Part shown: positions 1-10,011 of the stretch, piece after piece
Position numbering within the stretch: the first letter of the stretch is position 1
Layout of the letters: every line of letters begins with the position of its first letter
Source of the DNA: Corynebacterium efficiens YS-314
GTDB lineage: Bacteria > Actinomycetota > Actinomycetes > Mycobacteriales > Mycobacteriaceae
NCBI RefSeq assembly: GCF_000011305.1
Contig: NC_004369.1
Span: forward strand, 1,054,001 to 1,118,000
Direction of reading: 5' to 3'
DNA length: 64,000 nt
Made by a program: the position numbers and the translations under genes
The notes under the pieces: model-generated
The model's input: the letters and a program-made list of their open reading frames with translations, nothing else
Told to the model about the DNA's origin: nothing
The model's database searches: none

Positions 1-1355
1 CCACGCAGGTCGTTGCGCAGGATCTGGACGACACCCTCGGAATCCAGCTGCTCCAGTGCCTTGCGGAACTGCTTGTACTTGCCCAGGGACTTCGCACGCA
101 GGATGCGGAAGTGCTCGGGGGCGAACTTCGGCATCGGCGGGTACTGGATCTTGCGTCCGGCGTAGATGGTGTCACCGGGTGCCAGGGCACCGGCGTTGAC
201 CAGACCCACGATGTCACCCGGGAAGGCCGTCTCCACGGTCGAACGGGTGCGTCCGAACACCGTCAGGGCGTACTTGGTGGAGAAACTGCGGGAGGTCTGC
301 GCGTGGGTGACCTGCATGCCACGGTCGAATTCCCCGGAGACCACCCGCATGAAGGCGAGGGTGTCACGGTGGTTGCGGTCCATGCCTGCCTGCACCTTGA
401 ACACCACACCGGAGAAATCATCGGTGACCTCACGGCGTTCATCCATGGCGGTGGTGGAGGCCTCAAGGGCCTTCGGGTCGGCATCGCGGCCCTGCGGGGA
501 GGGGGCCAGGGCACACAGGGTGTCCAGGATCTGGTGGACACCGAAGTTGAGCATCGCCGAGGCGAAGATCAACGGGGAGGTGGTGCAGCTGAGGAACATC
601 TCCTGATCGTGCACGGCACCGTCGGCGGCGAGGAGTTCCGCCTCCTCGGTGGCGTTCTCCCACACCTCGCCCTCACGCTGCGCAGCTTCCTCGGGGGTGT
701 AGAAATCCTCCGGGGCGATGGTGGAGCCACCGGCGGTGCGGGTGAAGTGGATGTACTCCTCGGCCTCACCGTCTTCGTTGATGCGCGCCAGTCCGCGGAA
801 GTCACCTGCCTCACCGACGGGCCAGAACAGGGGGGTGGGCTGGAGATCGATCTCCTGGACGATCTCGTCGACAAGCTCAAGCGGGGTGCGACCGACACGG
901 TCCCACTTGTTGATCACGGTGATGATCGGCAGGCCACGGGCCTTGCACACGCGGAAGAGCTGCAGAGTCTGCGGCTCGAGGCCCTTGGCGGCGTCGATGA
1001 GCATGACGGCGGCATCGACGGCCATGAGCACACGGTAGGTGTCCTCGGAGAAGTCGGCGTGACCCGGGGTGTCCACCAGGTTGATCATGTAGGGCTCGCC
1101 CTCATGGTTCTCGGGCGCGTACTCGAACTGCAGGGCGGAGGACGCGATCGAGATACCGCGGTCCTTCTCCATCTCCATCCAGTCGGAGACGGTGGCCTTG
1201 CGGCCGGCCTTGCCATGGGTGGCACCAGCCTCGGAGATGATGTGCGCATGCAGTGCGAGCGCCTCGGTCAGGGTTGATTTACCGGCATCGGGGTGTGCGA
1301 TGACGGCAAATGTCCGGCGGCGTTGTGCCTCTGCTGCTGTGCTGGTGGTGCTCAT
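1..1355 (-). CDS. prfC: Peptide chain release factor 3 (RF3), C-terminus outside window
   Basis: Translational GTPase that recycles RF1/RF2 from the ribosome after termination. The minus strand reads from ATG at 1355 to the window edge (about 451 codons, stop not seen). The P-loop AHPDAGKST lies at about residues 20-28, followed by the switch II sequence DTPGHADFSEDTYR and the NKWD specificity motif, as in RF3 rather than EF-G. It is divergent from the urease operon, with the AmtR-type box of ureA in the 167-bp gap between them. RF3 identity is clear; only the C-terminal domain is missing. Confidence 0.95.
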   Translation of the reverse strand, partial: MSTTSTAAEAQRRRTFAVIAHPDAGKSTLTEALALHAHIISEAGATHGKAGRKATVSDWMEMEKDRGISIASSALQFEYAPENHEGEPYMINLVDTPGHADFSEDTYRVLMAVDAAVMLIDAAKGLEPQTLQLFRVCKARGLPIITVINKWDRVGRTPLELVDEIVQEIDLQPTPLFWPVGEAGDFRGLARINEDGEAEEYIHFTRTAGGSTIAPEDFYTPEEAAQREGEVWENATEEAELLAADGAVHDQEMFLSCTTSPLIFASAMLNFGVHQILDTLCALAPSPQGRDADPKALEASTTAMDERREVTDDFSGVVFKVQAGMDRNHRDTLAFMRVVSGEFDRGMQVTHAQTSRSFSTKYALTVFGRTRSTVETAFPGDIVGLVNAGALAPGDTIYAGRKIQYPPMPKFAPEHFRILRAKSLGKYKQFRKALEQLDSEGVVQILRNDLR

Positions 1356-1472
1356 GGATTATAAGAATAGCCGGTGGGGTGGGTCGAACCCCAGCCGGTG
1401 TCCTGGTGGATGCACCTGTAACTCGGTGGAGGGTTTCTGTGGCTGGGGGTACGTAGGTGTACCGTTCTCTAA

Positions 1473-1486
1473 CTATTGACTTATAG
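1473..1486. promoter_or_regulatory. AmtR-type operator upstream of ureA
   Basis: CTAT at 1473-1476 and ATAG at 1483-1486 are separated by exactly six bases, a perfect match to the CTAT-N6-ATAG core of the AmtR consensus known from C. glutamicum. It lies 36 bp upstream of the ureA ATG, where a repressor would block transcription of the urease operon. Binding is inferred from the motif. Confidence 0.8.
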
Positions 1487-1522
1487 TTATTTTTGACCGT
1501 TCAGAGAGGATCTCGAAACAAA

Positions 1523-1825
1523 ATGCACCTACAACCCCGAGAGCAGGAGAAACTCATGATTGTAGTCGCGGCAGACCTGGCACGCCGCAGACAGGCCCGT
1601 GGCCTCCAACTCAACTATCCCGAAGCGGTGGCCATCATCTCCTACGAACTGATGGAAGGAGCACGGGACGGCCGCTCGGTGGCGGAGCTGATGAGCTGGG
1701 GCACAACCATCCTCAACCGCGACGACGTCCAGGAGGGCATTGCCGAGATGATCCCTGAGGTGCAGGTAGAGGCAACATTTCCAGATGGGACCAAACTCAT
1801 CACCGTCCACACTCCGATCCGATAG
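1523..1825 (+). CDS. ureA: Urease gamma subunit
   Basis: Small structural subunit of nickel urease (urea to ammonia and carbamate), 100 aa, the normal length for UreA. It has the family start MHLxPREQEKL and the core [24 protein letters not shown]. An in-frame extension starts ten codons earlier, but ATG 1523 gives the conserved N-terminus. First gene of ureABCEFGD; ureB follows after 10 bp. Likely controlled by the AmtR box just upstream. Confidence 0.97.
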   Translation: MHLQPREQEKLMIVVAADLARRRQARGLQLNYPEAVAIISYELMEGARDGRSVAELMSWGTTILNRDDVQEGIAEMIPEVQVEATFPDGTKLITVHTPIR

Positions 1826-1835
1826 GGAGGTTGTC

Positions 1836-2198
1836 ATGATTCCCGGAGAGTATGTCCTGTCCGACACACCGATTCTTTGCAACCGTGGTCGCGAAGCCAT
1901 TGAGATCGAGGTGATCAACACGGGGGACCGGCCCGTCCAAATAGGGTCGCATTACCACTTCGCAGAAGTAAATCCGCTGGTGACCTTCGATCGCGTACGA
2001 GCCCGTGGCATGCGTCTGGACATCCCGGCCGGAACCGCTGCCCGCCTGGAACCCGGTGATGCCACCACCGTTCGATTAATTCCCTTTGCGGGCGGGCGCC
2101 TGATACGGGGATTTCGCAATGAAATCAACGGTGCCGTTGAATCTTGCATGGTTTCGGGTGCCAGTGAACCCGCCAGTGGGACGGGGGAAACATCCTGA
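1836..2198 (+). CDS. ureB: Urease beta subunit
   Basis: Second urease structural subunit, 120 aa. It begins MIPGEY, the canonical UreB start, and contains [17 protein letters not shown] and the LxIPAGTAxRxEPG stretch typical of the family. ATG 1836 is preceded by GGGAGG at 1825-1830; a longer in-frame start at 1785 would overlap ureA. The stop overlaps the ureC start by one base (TGATG), which suggests translational coupling. The last 15 residues or so are poorly conserved Ser/Gly/Thr-rich sequence. Confidence 0.96.
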   Translation: MIPGEYVLSDTPILCNRGREAIEIEVINTGDRPVQIGSHYHFAEVNPLVTFDRVRARGMRLDIPAGTAARLEPGDATTVRLIPFAGGRLIRGFRNEINGAVESCMVSGASEPASGTGETS

Positions 2199-3913
2199 TG
2201 TTCTCCATGAGTAGAAAACAGCATGCCTCGATGTACGGACCCACCACCGGGGACAGACTGAGACTTGCCGACACCGGTCTTTTCGCCGAGATTGAAGAAG
2301 ACCTCACCATCGCCGGTGAGGAAGCTGTCTTCGGAGGCGGGAAAGTTGTGCGCGTCGGGATGGGCCAGAACGGGCACCGGACGAGAGAAGAGGATCCGGA
2401 CATTCCCGACACGGTGATCACCAACGTGATCGTCCTGGATTGGTCGGGAATCTACAAGGCGGACATCGGAATCCGCGACGGTATTATCACCGGGATCGGT
2501 CATGCGGGTAACCCCGACACCATGGATGGGGGGACAATCCCAATCGGTGTCTCCACCGACATCATTGCCGGCGAGGGCAAGGTGCTCACTGCGGGTGGCA
2601 TTGACACTCACATCCACTTCATCTCCCCGGAGCAGATCGAAGCTGCACTAGTTTCCGGGATCACCACCATGATCGGTGGCGGTACCGGTCCCTCGGAATC
2701 CACGAAGGCCACAACGATTACTCCCGGACCCTGGCACATTCATCAGATGCTGAGATCGCTGGACGGCTTCCCGATGAATATCGGATTGCTGGGTAAGGGA
2801 CATGCGACAGCATCGGCACCGTTGATCGACCAGATCCGGGCAGGCGCCATTGGGCTCAAGGTTCACGAGGATTGGGGTGCCACACCCGCCACCATCGATC
2901 TATCGCTCAGTGTGGCAGACGAATTCGACATCCAGGTGGCTGTGCACACAGACACCCTCAACGAGGCAGGATTCGTCGAAAGCACCCGGGAGGCGATCGG
3001 GGGGAGGGTGATCCATACTTTCCACACCGAGGGGGCGGGAGGCGGCCATGCTCCTGACATCATCGCGCTGGCAGGGGAACCCAATGTGCTTCCTGCATCA
3101 ACGAATCCGACGTTACCGTACACAGTGAACACCGTGGAAGAACACCTGGACATGCTAATGGTGTGTCACCACCTCAATCCCGATGTCCCCGAAGACGTTG
3201 CATTCGCCGATTCCCGCATCCGAACTGAAACCATCGCTGCAGAGGATGTACTCCATGACATGGGTATATTTTCCATTACCTCGTCAGATTCGCAGGCGAT
3301 GGGACGGGTAGGTGAAGTCATCATCCGAACGTGGCAGGTGGCGGATTCGATGAAGCGCCAACGTGGTCCACTCGAGGGCGATACCGCGGACTCAGACAAT
3401 AACCGCATCAAACGTTACGTAGCCAAATATACGATCAATCCCGCACTGGCCCAGGGCATCTCTCATGTGGTTGGTTCGGTGGAAACCGGTAAATTCGCCG
3501 ACCTGGTGCTGTGGGAACCGAAGTTCTTCGGTGTGAAACCCTTCATGATTCTCAAGGGTGGGCAGGTGGTCAATTCCATCATGGGGGATGCGGGAGCATC
3601 AATTCCAACTCCCCAACCGGAATTGTATCGTCCCATGTTCGGCTCCTACGGCAGCGCGACAAGCAGCAATTCGATCACCTTCCTCCCCCGGGTAGCTATT
3701 GCTGCCGGTATCCCCGAGCAACTCGGACTCAACCGTCGGATTGAGGAATGCCATGGCATTCGGACCCTCACCAAGCAGAGTCTGAAACTCAATGGGGAGA
3801 CTCCCTCCATTCACGTTGACCCTGAAACCTACGAAGTGCGTATCGACGGTGCCCTAATCACCTGTGAACCAGCCGAGAAACTACCACTGGCCCAGCGCTA
3901 TTTCCTTTTCTAG
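2198..3913 (+). CDS. ureC: Urease alpha subunit (catalytic)
   Basis: Catalytic subunit carrying the di-nickel site, 571 aa, full length for the family. Visible active-site elements are the [14 protein letters not shown] motif with nickel ligands His138 and His140, the lysine that becomes carbamylated (Lys221 in GLKVHEDWG), the mobile-flap sequence [22 protein letters not shown], and SSDSQAMGR carrying the last metal ligand Asp. It starts inside the ureB stop codon. A start three codons later (MSRKQH) is also possible. No key residue is missing, so the enzyme should be active. Confidence 0.98.
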   Translation: MFSMSRKQHASMYGPTTGDRLRLADTGLFAEIEEDLTIAGEEAVFGGGKVVRVGMGQNGHRTREEDPDIPDTVITNVIVLDWSGIYKADIGIRDGIITGIGHAGNPDTMDGGTIPIGVSTDIIAGEGKVLTAGGIDTHIHFISPEQIEAALVSGITTMIGGGTGPSESTKATTITPGPWHIHQMLRSLDGFPMNIGLLGKGHATASAPLIDQIRAGAIGLKVHEDWGATPATIDLSLSVADEFDIQVAVHTDTLNEAGFVESTREAIGGRVIHTFHTEGAGGGHAPDIIALAGEPNVLPASTNPTLPYTVNTVEEHLDMLMVCHHLNPDVPEDVAFADSRIRTETIAAEDVLHDMGIFSITSSDSQAMGRVGEVIIRTWQVADSMKRQRGPLEGDTADSDNNRIKRYVAKYTINPALAQGISHVVGSVETGKFADLVLWEPKFFGVKPFMILKGGQVVNSIMGDAGASIPTPQPELYRPMFGSYGSATSSNSITFLPRVAIAAGIPEQLGLNRRIEECHGIRTLTKQSLKLNGETPSIHVDPETYEVRIDGALITCEPAEKLPLAQRYFLF

Positions 3914-3927
3914 AAAGGCGAAGACAC

Positions 3928-4377
3928 ATGATCATTACCGAAATAATCGGGAACATTCACGAACAACCCGAACTGAGAACTCACCACGCGGAGACGATCA
4001 CGCTCGTCGACGACGCACTCACCAAACGTATTCAGCGTCTGGTGAGTGATCATGGCTCCGAGCTGGGACTGCGACTGCCTTCCGGGCATCCGCCACTACG
4101 CGACGGCGATGTTCTCCATAGTGACGGTGAGAACTCTATTCTCATTGCCGTGGCACCGACAGATGTCCTCATGATCAGGCCGGGGACCCTCAGGGATATG
4201 GCTTTTGTTGCCCATTCGCTGGGTAATCGCCATCTACCTGCACAGTTTGACGGTGACGTGATGATAGTTCGATATGACAATACCGTTGTTGACTTTCTGG
4301 AACATTACGGTGTCCGGTACGAGAGACGAAGTACCGTGATGCCGACCCCCTTCCGGCATTCTGAGCACACCCATTGA
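3928..4377 (+). CDS. ureE: Urease accessory protein UreE (nickel metallochaperone)
   Basis: 149-aa accessory protein that delivers Ni2+ during urease maturation. It has the two-domain UreE layout: an N-terminal peptide-binding-like domain (about 1-75) and a C-terminal metal-binding domain containing LGNRHLPAQF and the sequence through HYGV. The tail ends HSEHTH, a very short histidine cluster compared with the long His tails of some UreE proteins. A GAAAGGCGAAG Shine-Dalgarno region precedes ATG 3928, 14 bp after ureC. Confidence 0.93.
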   Translation: MIITEIIGNIHEQPELRTHHAETITLVDDALTKRIQRLVSDHGSELGLRLPSGHPPLRDGDVLHSDGENSILIAVAPTDVLMIRPGTLRDMAFVAHSLGNRHLPAQFDGDVMIVRYDNTVVDFLEHYGVRYERRSTVMPTPFRHSEHTH

Positions 4378-4378
4378 T

Positions 4379-5086
4379 GTGATCCCGGTGAATTCAATGG
4401 AATCCACTCGCATGACGCGGACTTTAGCTGCCATGCAGCTCATGGATTCCGCGCTGCCGACCGGTGCATTCAGTCATTCCCATGGATTCGAAACCTATCT
4501 TCATCGAGGTGTGATCCATGATGCGAGCAGTTTCGGCGTATGGCTGCAGATGTTTATTCAACAGCAGCTGACGTTCACTGATGCTGTTGTCATTAGGGAG
4601 GTGTTTCGCTCGACCTCGTTGAAACGGGTGGGAGAGCTCGATCAACTGATTACAGCTCAGGCTGTTCCCGAGCAGATTCGCACAGCTGGCAAGACTATGG
4701 GTATCCGGATGCTGGAGATAGCGGAACAGGGATACCCCGATCCGGCTCTGATCTGGTACCGCCGAGAGGTGGACCAGCGGACTCTGTCCGGTCATCCAGC
4801 CATCGTCTGGGCCCTTGTGGCGCGTGCCCTGGATGTCGCCGAGGATGAGGCGGTGGCGCAACACCTCTACGCCACGTCAATGTCATTGATCCACAATGCC
4901 GTCAGAGCCGTCCCCTTCGGACAAAACGCTGGTCAGCATTTGATCAGACAAGCACAGGAGTGGGTGACCGCAGCTGTCGGAAACTCTGCGGACATCGAAT
5001 TCGATGACATCGGTTCCATTACTCCGGGACTCGAAATAGCACAGATGCAACATGAGAATCAACGTGCCCGGATGTTCATGAGCTAG
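4379..5086 (+). CDS. ureF: Urease accessory protein UreF
   Basis: Helical accessory protein of the UreD-UreF-UreG activation complex, which promotes GTP-dependent nickel insertion. The hallmark LMDSALPTGAFSHSHGFETY is near the N-terminus, and AVRAVPFGQNAGQ lies in the C-terminal half. The longest frame starts at GTG 4379 directly after the ureE stop (235 aa). ATG 4397 (229 aa) or ATG 4412 are plausible alternatives, as no start has a convincing Shine-Dalgarno sequence. Codon use is less GC-rich than in the housekeeping genes further right. Confidence 0.92.
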   Translation: MIPVNSMESTRMTRTLAAMQLMDSALPTGAFSHSHGFETYLHRGVIHDASSFGVWLQMFIQQQLTFTDAVVIREVFRSTSLKRVGELDQLITAQAVPEQIRTAGKTMGIRMLEIAEQGYPDPALIWYRREVDQRTLSGHPAIVWALVARALDVAEDEAVAQHLYATSMSLIHNAVRAVPFGQNAGQHLIRQAQEWVTAAVGNSADIEFDDIGSITPGLEIAQMQHENQRARMFMS

Positions 5087-5140
5087 GCACACCACGCAGT
5101 GGACCGATCAGAAACGAAAATTACCAGAAAGAAGGAAACC

Positions 5141-5746
5141 ATGATCAGAATTGGAATCGGTGGCCCCGTGGGGGCCGGAAAAACCCAGTTGATTGAACGT
5201 ATCACCCGGGCACTCGATGGGACGCTGTCGATGGCAGCTATAACCAATGACATCTACACCATCGAAGATGCGAAAATCCTCGCCCGCAATGGCATTCTGC
5301 CGACCGAGCGAATTATCGGCATCGAAACCGGAGGTTGCCCTCACACCGCCATCCGTGAGGACACCTCGATGAATGAGGCGGCGGCCAGACAGCTCAGAGA
5401 GAAGTTCCCTGACCTGGACCTCCTTTTCATTGAATCCGGTGGGGACAACCTCTCGGCGACCTTCTCCCCGGAACTCGTAGACTTCTCGATCTACATCATT
5501 GATGTGGCTCAGGGAGAAAAGATCCCTAGAAAAGCCGGCCAGGGCATGATTAAAGCTGACCTGTTCGTCATCAATAAGACAGATCTCGCACCGTTCGTCG
5601 GAGCAGATCTGTCTGTGATGGTGAAGGATACCCATGAGTTCCGGGGCCAACGTCCTTACGCCTTGACCAATCTCCGTACCGATGAAGGACTTGAGGAGAT
5701 CCTGGCGTGGATCCGGCGAGATGTTCTCATGTCCGATCTGGCGTGA
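5141..5746 (+). CDS. ureG: Urease accessory GTPase UreG
   Basis: SIMIBI-class GTPase that drives nickel transfer into apo-urease, 201 aa. The P-loop GGPVGAGKT is at residues 7-15, the conserved metal-binding CPH motif at 66-68 ([13 protein letters not shown]), then [15 protein letters not shown] and NKTDL for guanine recognition. The frame is open from 5099, but ATG 5141, with AAGAAGGAAACC just before it, matches family N-termini. The stop overlaps the ureD GTG by four bases. Confidence 0.96.
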
Positions 5747-6591
5747 AGCCCGGTGGAGAACTGCGACTGCGGATCGCCCACAGGGGAACAGACGGTCGCA
5801 GCTTCGCACAATCGCAATTCCACCGGGGGGCACTTCGCGTACTGCGCCCCCATTACCCGTCGGATGATGGCTTGGTGAGTTACACACTGATCAACCCAGG
5901 GGGAGGTTTTCTCGGTGGTGATGTCTATGACATTGATGTGGAGGTCGGTGACGGGGCAGGTCTGCAACTATGCACCCAGTCTGCAACAAAGATCTACCGC
6001 ACCCCACAGGGACCGGCTGTTCAGCAGACCGTCGTCAAACTGGGAAAGCGGGCGCTGCTGGAGAGCGTGCCCGATCCGGTGATCGTTTACCGTGGTGGCA
6101 CCTACCGGCAGTCGACCCGTGTAGAGATGGACGAGTCCTCGGTCTTTCTCTCCGCCGAGATTGTCACCCCAGGATGGTCCCCGGATGCCACCCACTTCGG
6201 TTTCGACCGTCTACATATGCGCACAGAAGTCATGATGCAGGGGCGCATGGTGCTTTTGGACAATCTACGAATGGTTCCTGATGTCGATATATCCGGAATC
6301 GGGGTGATGGAGGGTTTCAGCCATTCGGGCACCCTTATCCTCATTGCGCCACCGCTATGCAATGACGTGGTCTTCCATGCAGCAACAAATATCGTCGAAT
6401 CGGTTCGTTGGTCAGGGGTCGGTGAGCTCGAGTGTGGTTTGACCAGAGTGCACGGGGGATTCGTCGTGCGATCGCTCGCATATCGCAGTGGACGTATCCA
6501 GCAGATCCATGAAGCCATTATTGAACTCTATCGACACGAAACCGCTAAATGGAGAGGTGCGGAAAGTGCCAGTTCAATGCACTATTCATGA
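5743..6591 (+). CDS. ureD: Urease accessory protein UreD (UreH)
   Basis: Scaffold accessory protein that binds apo-urease and recruits UreF/UreG, 282 aa from GTG 5743, which overlaps the ureG stop as GTGA. Typical elements are [42 protein letters not shown] and [17 protein letters not shown]. An ATG at 5707 in the same frame would lie inside ureG and is unlikely. Last gene of the operon; no obvious terminator is seen between it and the urtA promoter region. Confidence 0.93.
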
Positions 6592-6661
6592 GCCTGTAGC
6601 ACACTAATCCGGGGGTAGTCCAAGTGTGGGCTGCGACACCTGAGTGATTCTTGCGGCTGAT

Positions 6662-6711
6662 TACCTATAGCTTTATAGAAACAGGTAAACCTGTCGATCT
6701 ATAGAAATCTG
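6662..6711. promoter_or_regulatory. Two AmtR-type operators upstream of urtA
   Basis: A perfect CTAT-N6-ATAG box occupies 6665-6678. A second, opposite-strand copy (TTTCTAT-N6-ACAG, one mismatch in the second half) covers roughly 6690-6707. They sit 20-60 bp before the urtA ATG and match the AmtR consensus described for the C. glutamicum nitrogen regulon. The function is inferred from motif and position. Confidence 0.78.
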
Positions 6712-6724
6712 AACCGGAGGAAGA

Positions 6725-7978
6725 ATGTCCAAGAAGACAATGATTCAGGGGCTGGCCGTGCTCTCAGCGCTGGCGCTCGGAATGACGGCCTGCACCCGTG
6801 CAGAATCGGAGACTGTTGCCGCCAACGGCGGATCATGTGTAGATACTTCGGGCGACGCCGTCAAGGTGGGATTCATCAATTCCCTCTCAGGCACCATGGC
6901 AATCTCGGAGACCACGGTCAATGAATCCCTACACATGGCGGCTCAGGAGATCAACGCGGATGGCGGTGTTCTGGGTAAAGAGTTGGTAATCGCGGAAGAA
7001 GACGGTGCCAGTGAACCTGCGACCTTCGCAGAGCGTGCCCAGCGGTTGATACAGCAGGAATGTGTGGCAGCAGCGTTCGGTGGTTGGACCTCTGCCTCTC
7101 GTAAAGCCATGCTGCCGGTGTTCGAGGGAAACAACTCCCTGCTCTTCTATCCGGTGCAGTACGAGGGAATGGAATCCTCACCCAACATCTTCTACACCGG
7201 GGCAACCACCAACCAGCAGATCATCCCGGCGCTTGATTACCTCAAGGAACAAGGGAAGAGCCGGCTCTTCCTCGTCGGTTCCGACTATGTATTCCCCCGG
7301 ACCGCGAACCAGATCATCAGGGATTACGCCGAGGCTAACGGAATGGAAATCGTGGGGGAGGATTACACCCCGCTTGGCTCCACAGATTTCACCACAATTG
7401 CCAATCGAATGAAGAATTCCGGCGCTGATGCGGTATTCAACACCCTCAACGGCGATTCCAACGTGGCATTCTTCCGCCAATACAACAGTCTCGGGCTGAC
7501 CGCCGAGACTCTCCCGGTGATGTCTGTATCTATCGCCGAGGAAGAGATTGCCGGTATCGGCGCCTCCAACATTGAGGGACAACTCGTTGCATGGAACTAC
7601 TACCAGACTGTCGACACCGATGAGAATGCCGGTTTCGTCGACCGCTTCAAGAGCTTGTATGGCCAGGACCGCGTCACCTCAGATCCCATGCAGGCTGCGT
7701 ACACCAGTCTCTACCTGTGGAAGGAGATGGTGGAGAAAGCCGGTTCCTTCGAAACTGAGGCCATCCGGCAAGCAGCAGATGGTACCTCCTTCGATGCACC
7801 GGAAGGCACGGTCGTTGTCGACGGCGACAACAACCACATTTCTAAAACTCCACGCATTGGGCAGGTTCGTGAAGACGGTTTGATCGACATCATCTGGGAA
7901 ACCGACTCGCCTGTTAATCCAGACCCATTTCTGGAGACCTACGAGTGGGCACAGTCTGCTTCTGCAGCCACGTCTTAA
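6725..7978 (+). CDS. urtA: Urea ABC transporter substrate-binding lipoprotein
   Basis: Extracellular urea-binding lipoprotein of the branched-chain amino acid (HAAT) type, 417 aa. It has a lipoprotein signal peptide with positively charged MSKKTM, a hydrophobic stretch and lipobox MTAC (Cys23). The mature part has the periplasmic-binding fold start VKVGFINSLSGTMAISE and the urea-type segment NIFYTGATTNQQIIPA. First gene of urtABCDE, with GGAGGAAG immediately before the ATG. The neighbouring urease operon supports urea rather than an amino acid as substrate. Confidence 0.95.
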   Translation: MSKKTMIQGLAVLSALALGMTACTRAESETVAANGGSCVDTSGDAVKVGFINSLSGTMAISETTVNESLHMAAQEINADGGVLGKELVIAEEDGASEPATFAERAQRLIQQECVAAAFGGWTSASRKAMLPVFEGNNSLLFYPVQYEGMESSPNIFYTGATTNQQIIPALDYLKEQGKSRLFLVGSDYVFPRTANQIIRDYAEANGMEIVGEDYTPLGSTDFTTIANRMKNSGADAVFNTLNGDSNVAFFRQYNSLGLTAETLPVMSVSIAEEEIAGIGASNIEGQLVAWNYYQTVDTDENAGFVDRFKSLYGQDRVTSDPMQAAYTSLYLWKEMVEKAGSFETEAIRQAADGTSFDAPEGTVVVDGDNNHISKTPRIGQVREDGLIDIIWETDSPVNPDPFLETYEWAQSASAATS

Positions 7979-7996
7979 GCAGGAGCACTCAAGAAC

Positions 7997-8881
7997 ATGG
8001 ACATTCTACTCAATCAGCTAGTAGCGGGCCTGTCAGTGGGGTCCGTTCTGCTGCTGGTGGCGGTTGGTCTTTCCCTGACCTTCGGTCAGATGGGGGTCAT
8101 CAACATGGCCCACGGCGAGTTCATCATGGTTGGGGCCTACACGGCCTTCGTTGTGCAGGGGGTTATCAACTCTGCAGGGTTCTCGCTTTTGATCAGTATT
8201 CCACTGGCATTTGCCATCGGAGGGCTCCTCGGGGTTCTCCTTGAACAGACCTTGCTACGCCATCTCTACCACCGGCCTTTGGACACACTGCTTGCGACCT
8301 TTGGCGTTGGTCTGATCCTGCAGCAGCTGGCCAGGGATATTTTCGGCGCACCAGCAGTAGACGTACGTGCGCCTGAATGGTTGCGTGGTCATACCGAAAT
8401 TCTGGGGACTCTGGTGCCGGTGTCCCGACTGTTCATTCTCTTTCTCGCCTTGGCCTCAGTGGCCGGATTGGCGGTGTTTCTCAACCGTTCCATCTGGGGT
8501 CGGAGAATCAGGGCAGTCGTGATCAATCGCGATCTCGCCGAGACTAATGGCATCAATACCCGGGCCACGGACCGTATGACCTTTTTTATCGGGTCTGGTC
8601 TCGCCGGAATTGCAGGCGTCGCCATCACTCTCATTGGAGCCACCGGGCCGACCATCGGTCAGAACTACATTGTCGACGCTTTCCTTGTCGTGGCCGCGGG
8701 TGGAATCGGCAAGATCAAGGGCGCGGTGATCATGGCGTTTGTTCTGGGCATAATGCAAGCCTTCATTGAGTACTCAACCGGTGCGAGTATTGCGAAGTTC
8801 ATTGTGCTGATTGCAGTGGTCGCCTTTCTTCAGTTCCGCCCCCAAGGGCTGTTTCAAACCCGAACAAGGAGCCTCGTATGA
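7997..8881 (+). CDS. urtB: Urea ABC transporter permease UrtB
   Basis: LivH-type membrane permease, 294 aa, with about eight hydrophobic segments and the conserved GLSLTFGQMGVINMAHGEFIM sequence near the N-terminus. The cytoplasmic loop contains the EAA-like coupling region GINTRATDRMTFFIGSGLAGIAG. AGGAGC precedes ATG 7997, and the last codons overlap urtC (ATGA). It forms the membrane channel with UrtC. Confidence 0.95.
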   Translation: MDILLNQLVAGLSVGSVLLLVAVGLSLTFGQMGVINMAHGEFIMVGAYTAFVVQGVINSAGFSLLISIPLAFAIGGLLGVLLEQTLLRHLYHRPLDTLLATFGVGLILQQLARDIFGAPAVDVRAPEWLRGHTEILGTLVPVSRLFILFLALASVAGLAVFLNRSIWGRRIRAVVINRDLAETNGINTRATDRMTFFIGSGLAGIAGVAITLIGATGPTIGQNYIVDAFLVVAAGGIGKIKGAVIMAFVLGIMQAFIEYSTGASIAKFIVLIAVVAFLQFRPQGLFQTRTRSLV

Positions 8882-10011
8882 GTATCATCTCAAAGCGCTC
8901 GACCAGGGTAACGATCCCGACGACGGGACCAGATCCCGACTCCACCCCGCGCAGGAAGATGTCGGTGGTCAACGCGCCTACGCTAAGGAATGCTGCCCTG
9001 GGTTTCTCCCTGTTAGCTGCCGCGTTGCTCATCGCGCCACTGGTGCTGTCAACATTCCAGCTCAATCTCATGGCACGTCTGGTCTGTTATGCCATCGTCG
9101 CGGTGGGAATCGGCATCGCGTGGGGTAGAGGAGGGATGCTGACCCTGGGACAAGGAGTGTTCTTCGGTATCGGCGCCTACGTGATGGCTATGCACATGCT
9201 GCTGGCAGATGCAGCCATGATGGGACAAACCGTTCCCGCATTCATGTCCCTGGCCGGCACATCCGACGTGCCACTCTGGTGGCGACCCTTCGCTAATCCC
9301 GTGGTGACCGTGTTAGCGGTCATCATCCTGCCTGCACTAGTCGCATTCGCGTTGGGGTTTCCAATCTTCAAGCGTCGCATAAAGGGGGCATATTTCGCCA
9401 TTCTGAACCAGGCGCTTGCTGCCGCAGTGGTCGTTCTCCTGGTGGGACAACAGGGCGCACTCGGTGGTTCCAACGGCCTCAACGGTTTCACATCCTTCTT
9501 CGGCTTCACACTCTATGACCCGACGAACCGGGTGGTCCTCTATCTGATGGCGGCCGGGGTGCTGTTGTTGATGGTTGCCATTTCCTACTGGCTCATGCGG
9601 AGTCGCTACGGAGAACTGCTGGTAGCGACGCGTGACACTGAGGAACGGGTGCGTTTTCTGGGGTACGATCCGGCATGGATCAAGACTGGGGCTTACGTTA
9701 TCGCCGCGATGATGGCAGGTATCGCCGGTGCGTTGTTCGTCCCAATCATGGGAATCATCTCACCCGCCGAGATCGGGGTCGTCCCATCGATCGTCTTCGT
9801 GATCGCTGTCGCCGCGGGTGGTCGGAATTCCCTCTTCGGCCCTGTAGTGGGCGCTCTCGCCCTGGGGTGGATGGAATCCGCCCTTGCCCAGTCGTTTCCC
9901 AGTGCGTGGTCCTACTTCCAGGGCGCGATCCTTGTTCTGGTCATCGTGCTTCTCCCCGGAGGGATTGCGTCGCTTGGCTGGAAACGCTTGACAAAGGAGC
10001 AATCATCATGA
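8878..10011 (+). CDS. urtC: Urea ABC transporter permease UrtC
   Basis: LivM-type permease, 377 aa. A hydrophilic N-terminal stretch of about 38 residues is followed by eight or more membrane segments. The family sequence GRGGMLTLGQGVFFGIGAYVMAMHM is visible, as is the coupling region KTGAYVIAAMMAGIAGALFVPIMG. ATGA overlaps both upstream (urtB) and downstream (urtD) point to coupled translation in a single operon. Confidence 0.95.
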   Translation: MSIISKRSTRVTIPTTGPDPDSTPRRKMSVVNAPTLRNAALGFSLLAAALLIAPLVLSTFQLNLMARLVCYAIVAVGIGIAWGRGGMLTLGQGVFFGIGAYVMAMHMLLADAAMMGQTVPAFMSLAGTSDVPLWWRPFANPVVTVLAVIILPALVAFALGFPIFKRRIKGAYFAILNQALAAAVVVLLVGQQGALGGSNGLNGFTSFFGFTLYDPTNRVVLYLMAAGVLLLMVAISYWLMRSRYGELLVATRDTEERVRFLGYDPAWIKTGAYVIAAMMAGIAGALFVPIMGIISPAEIGVVPSIVFVIAVAAGGRNSLFGPVVGALALGWMESALAQSFPSAWSYFQGAILVLVIVLLPGGIASLGWKRLTKEQSS

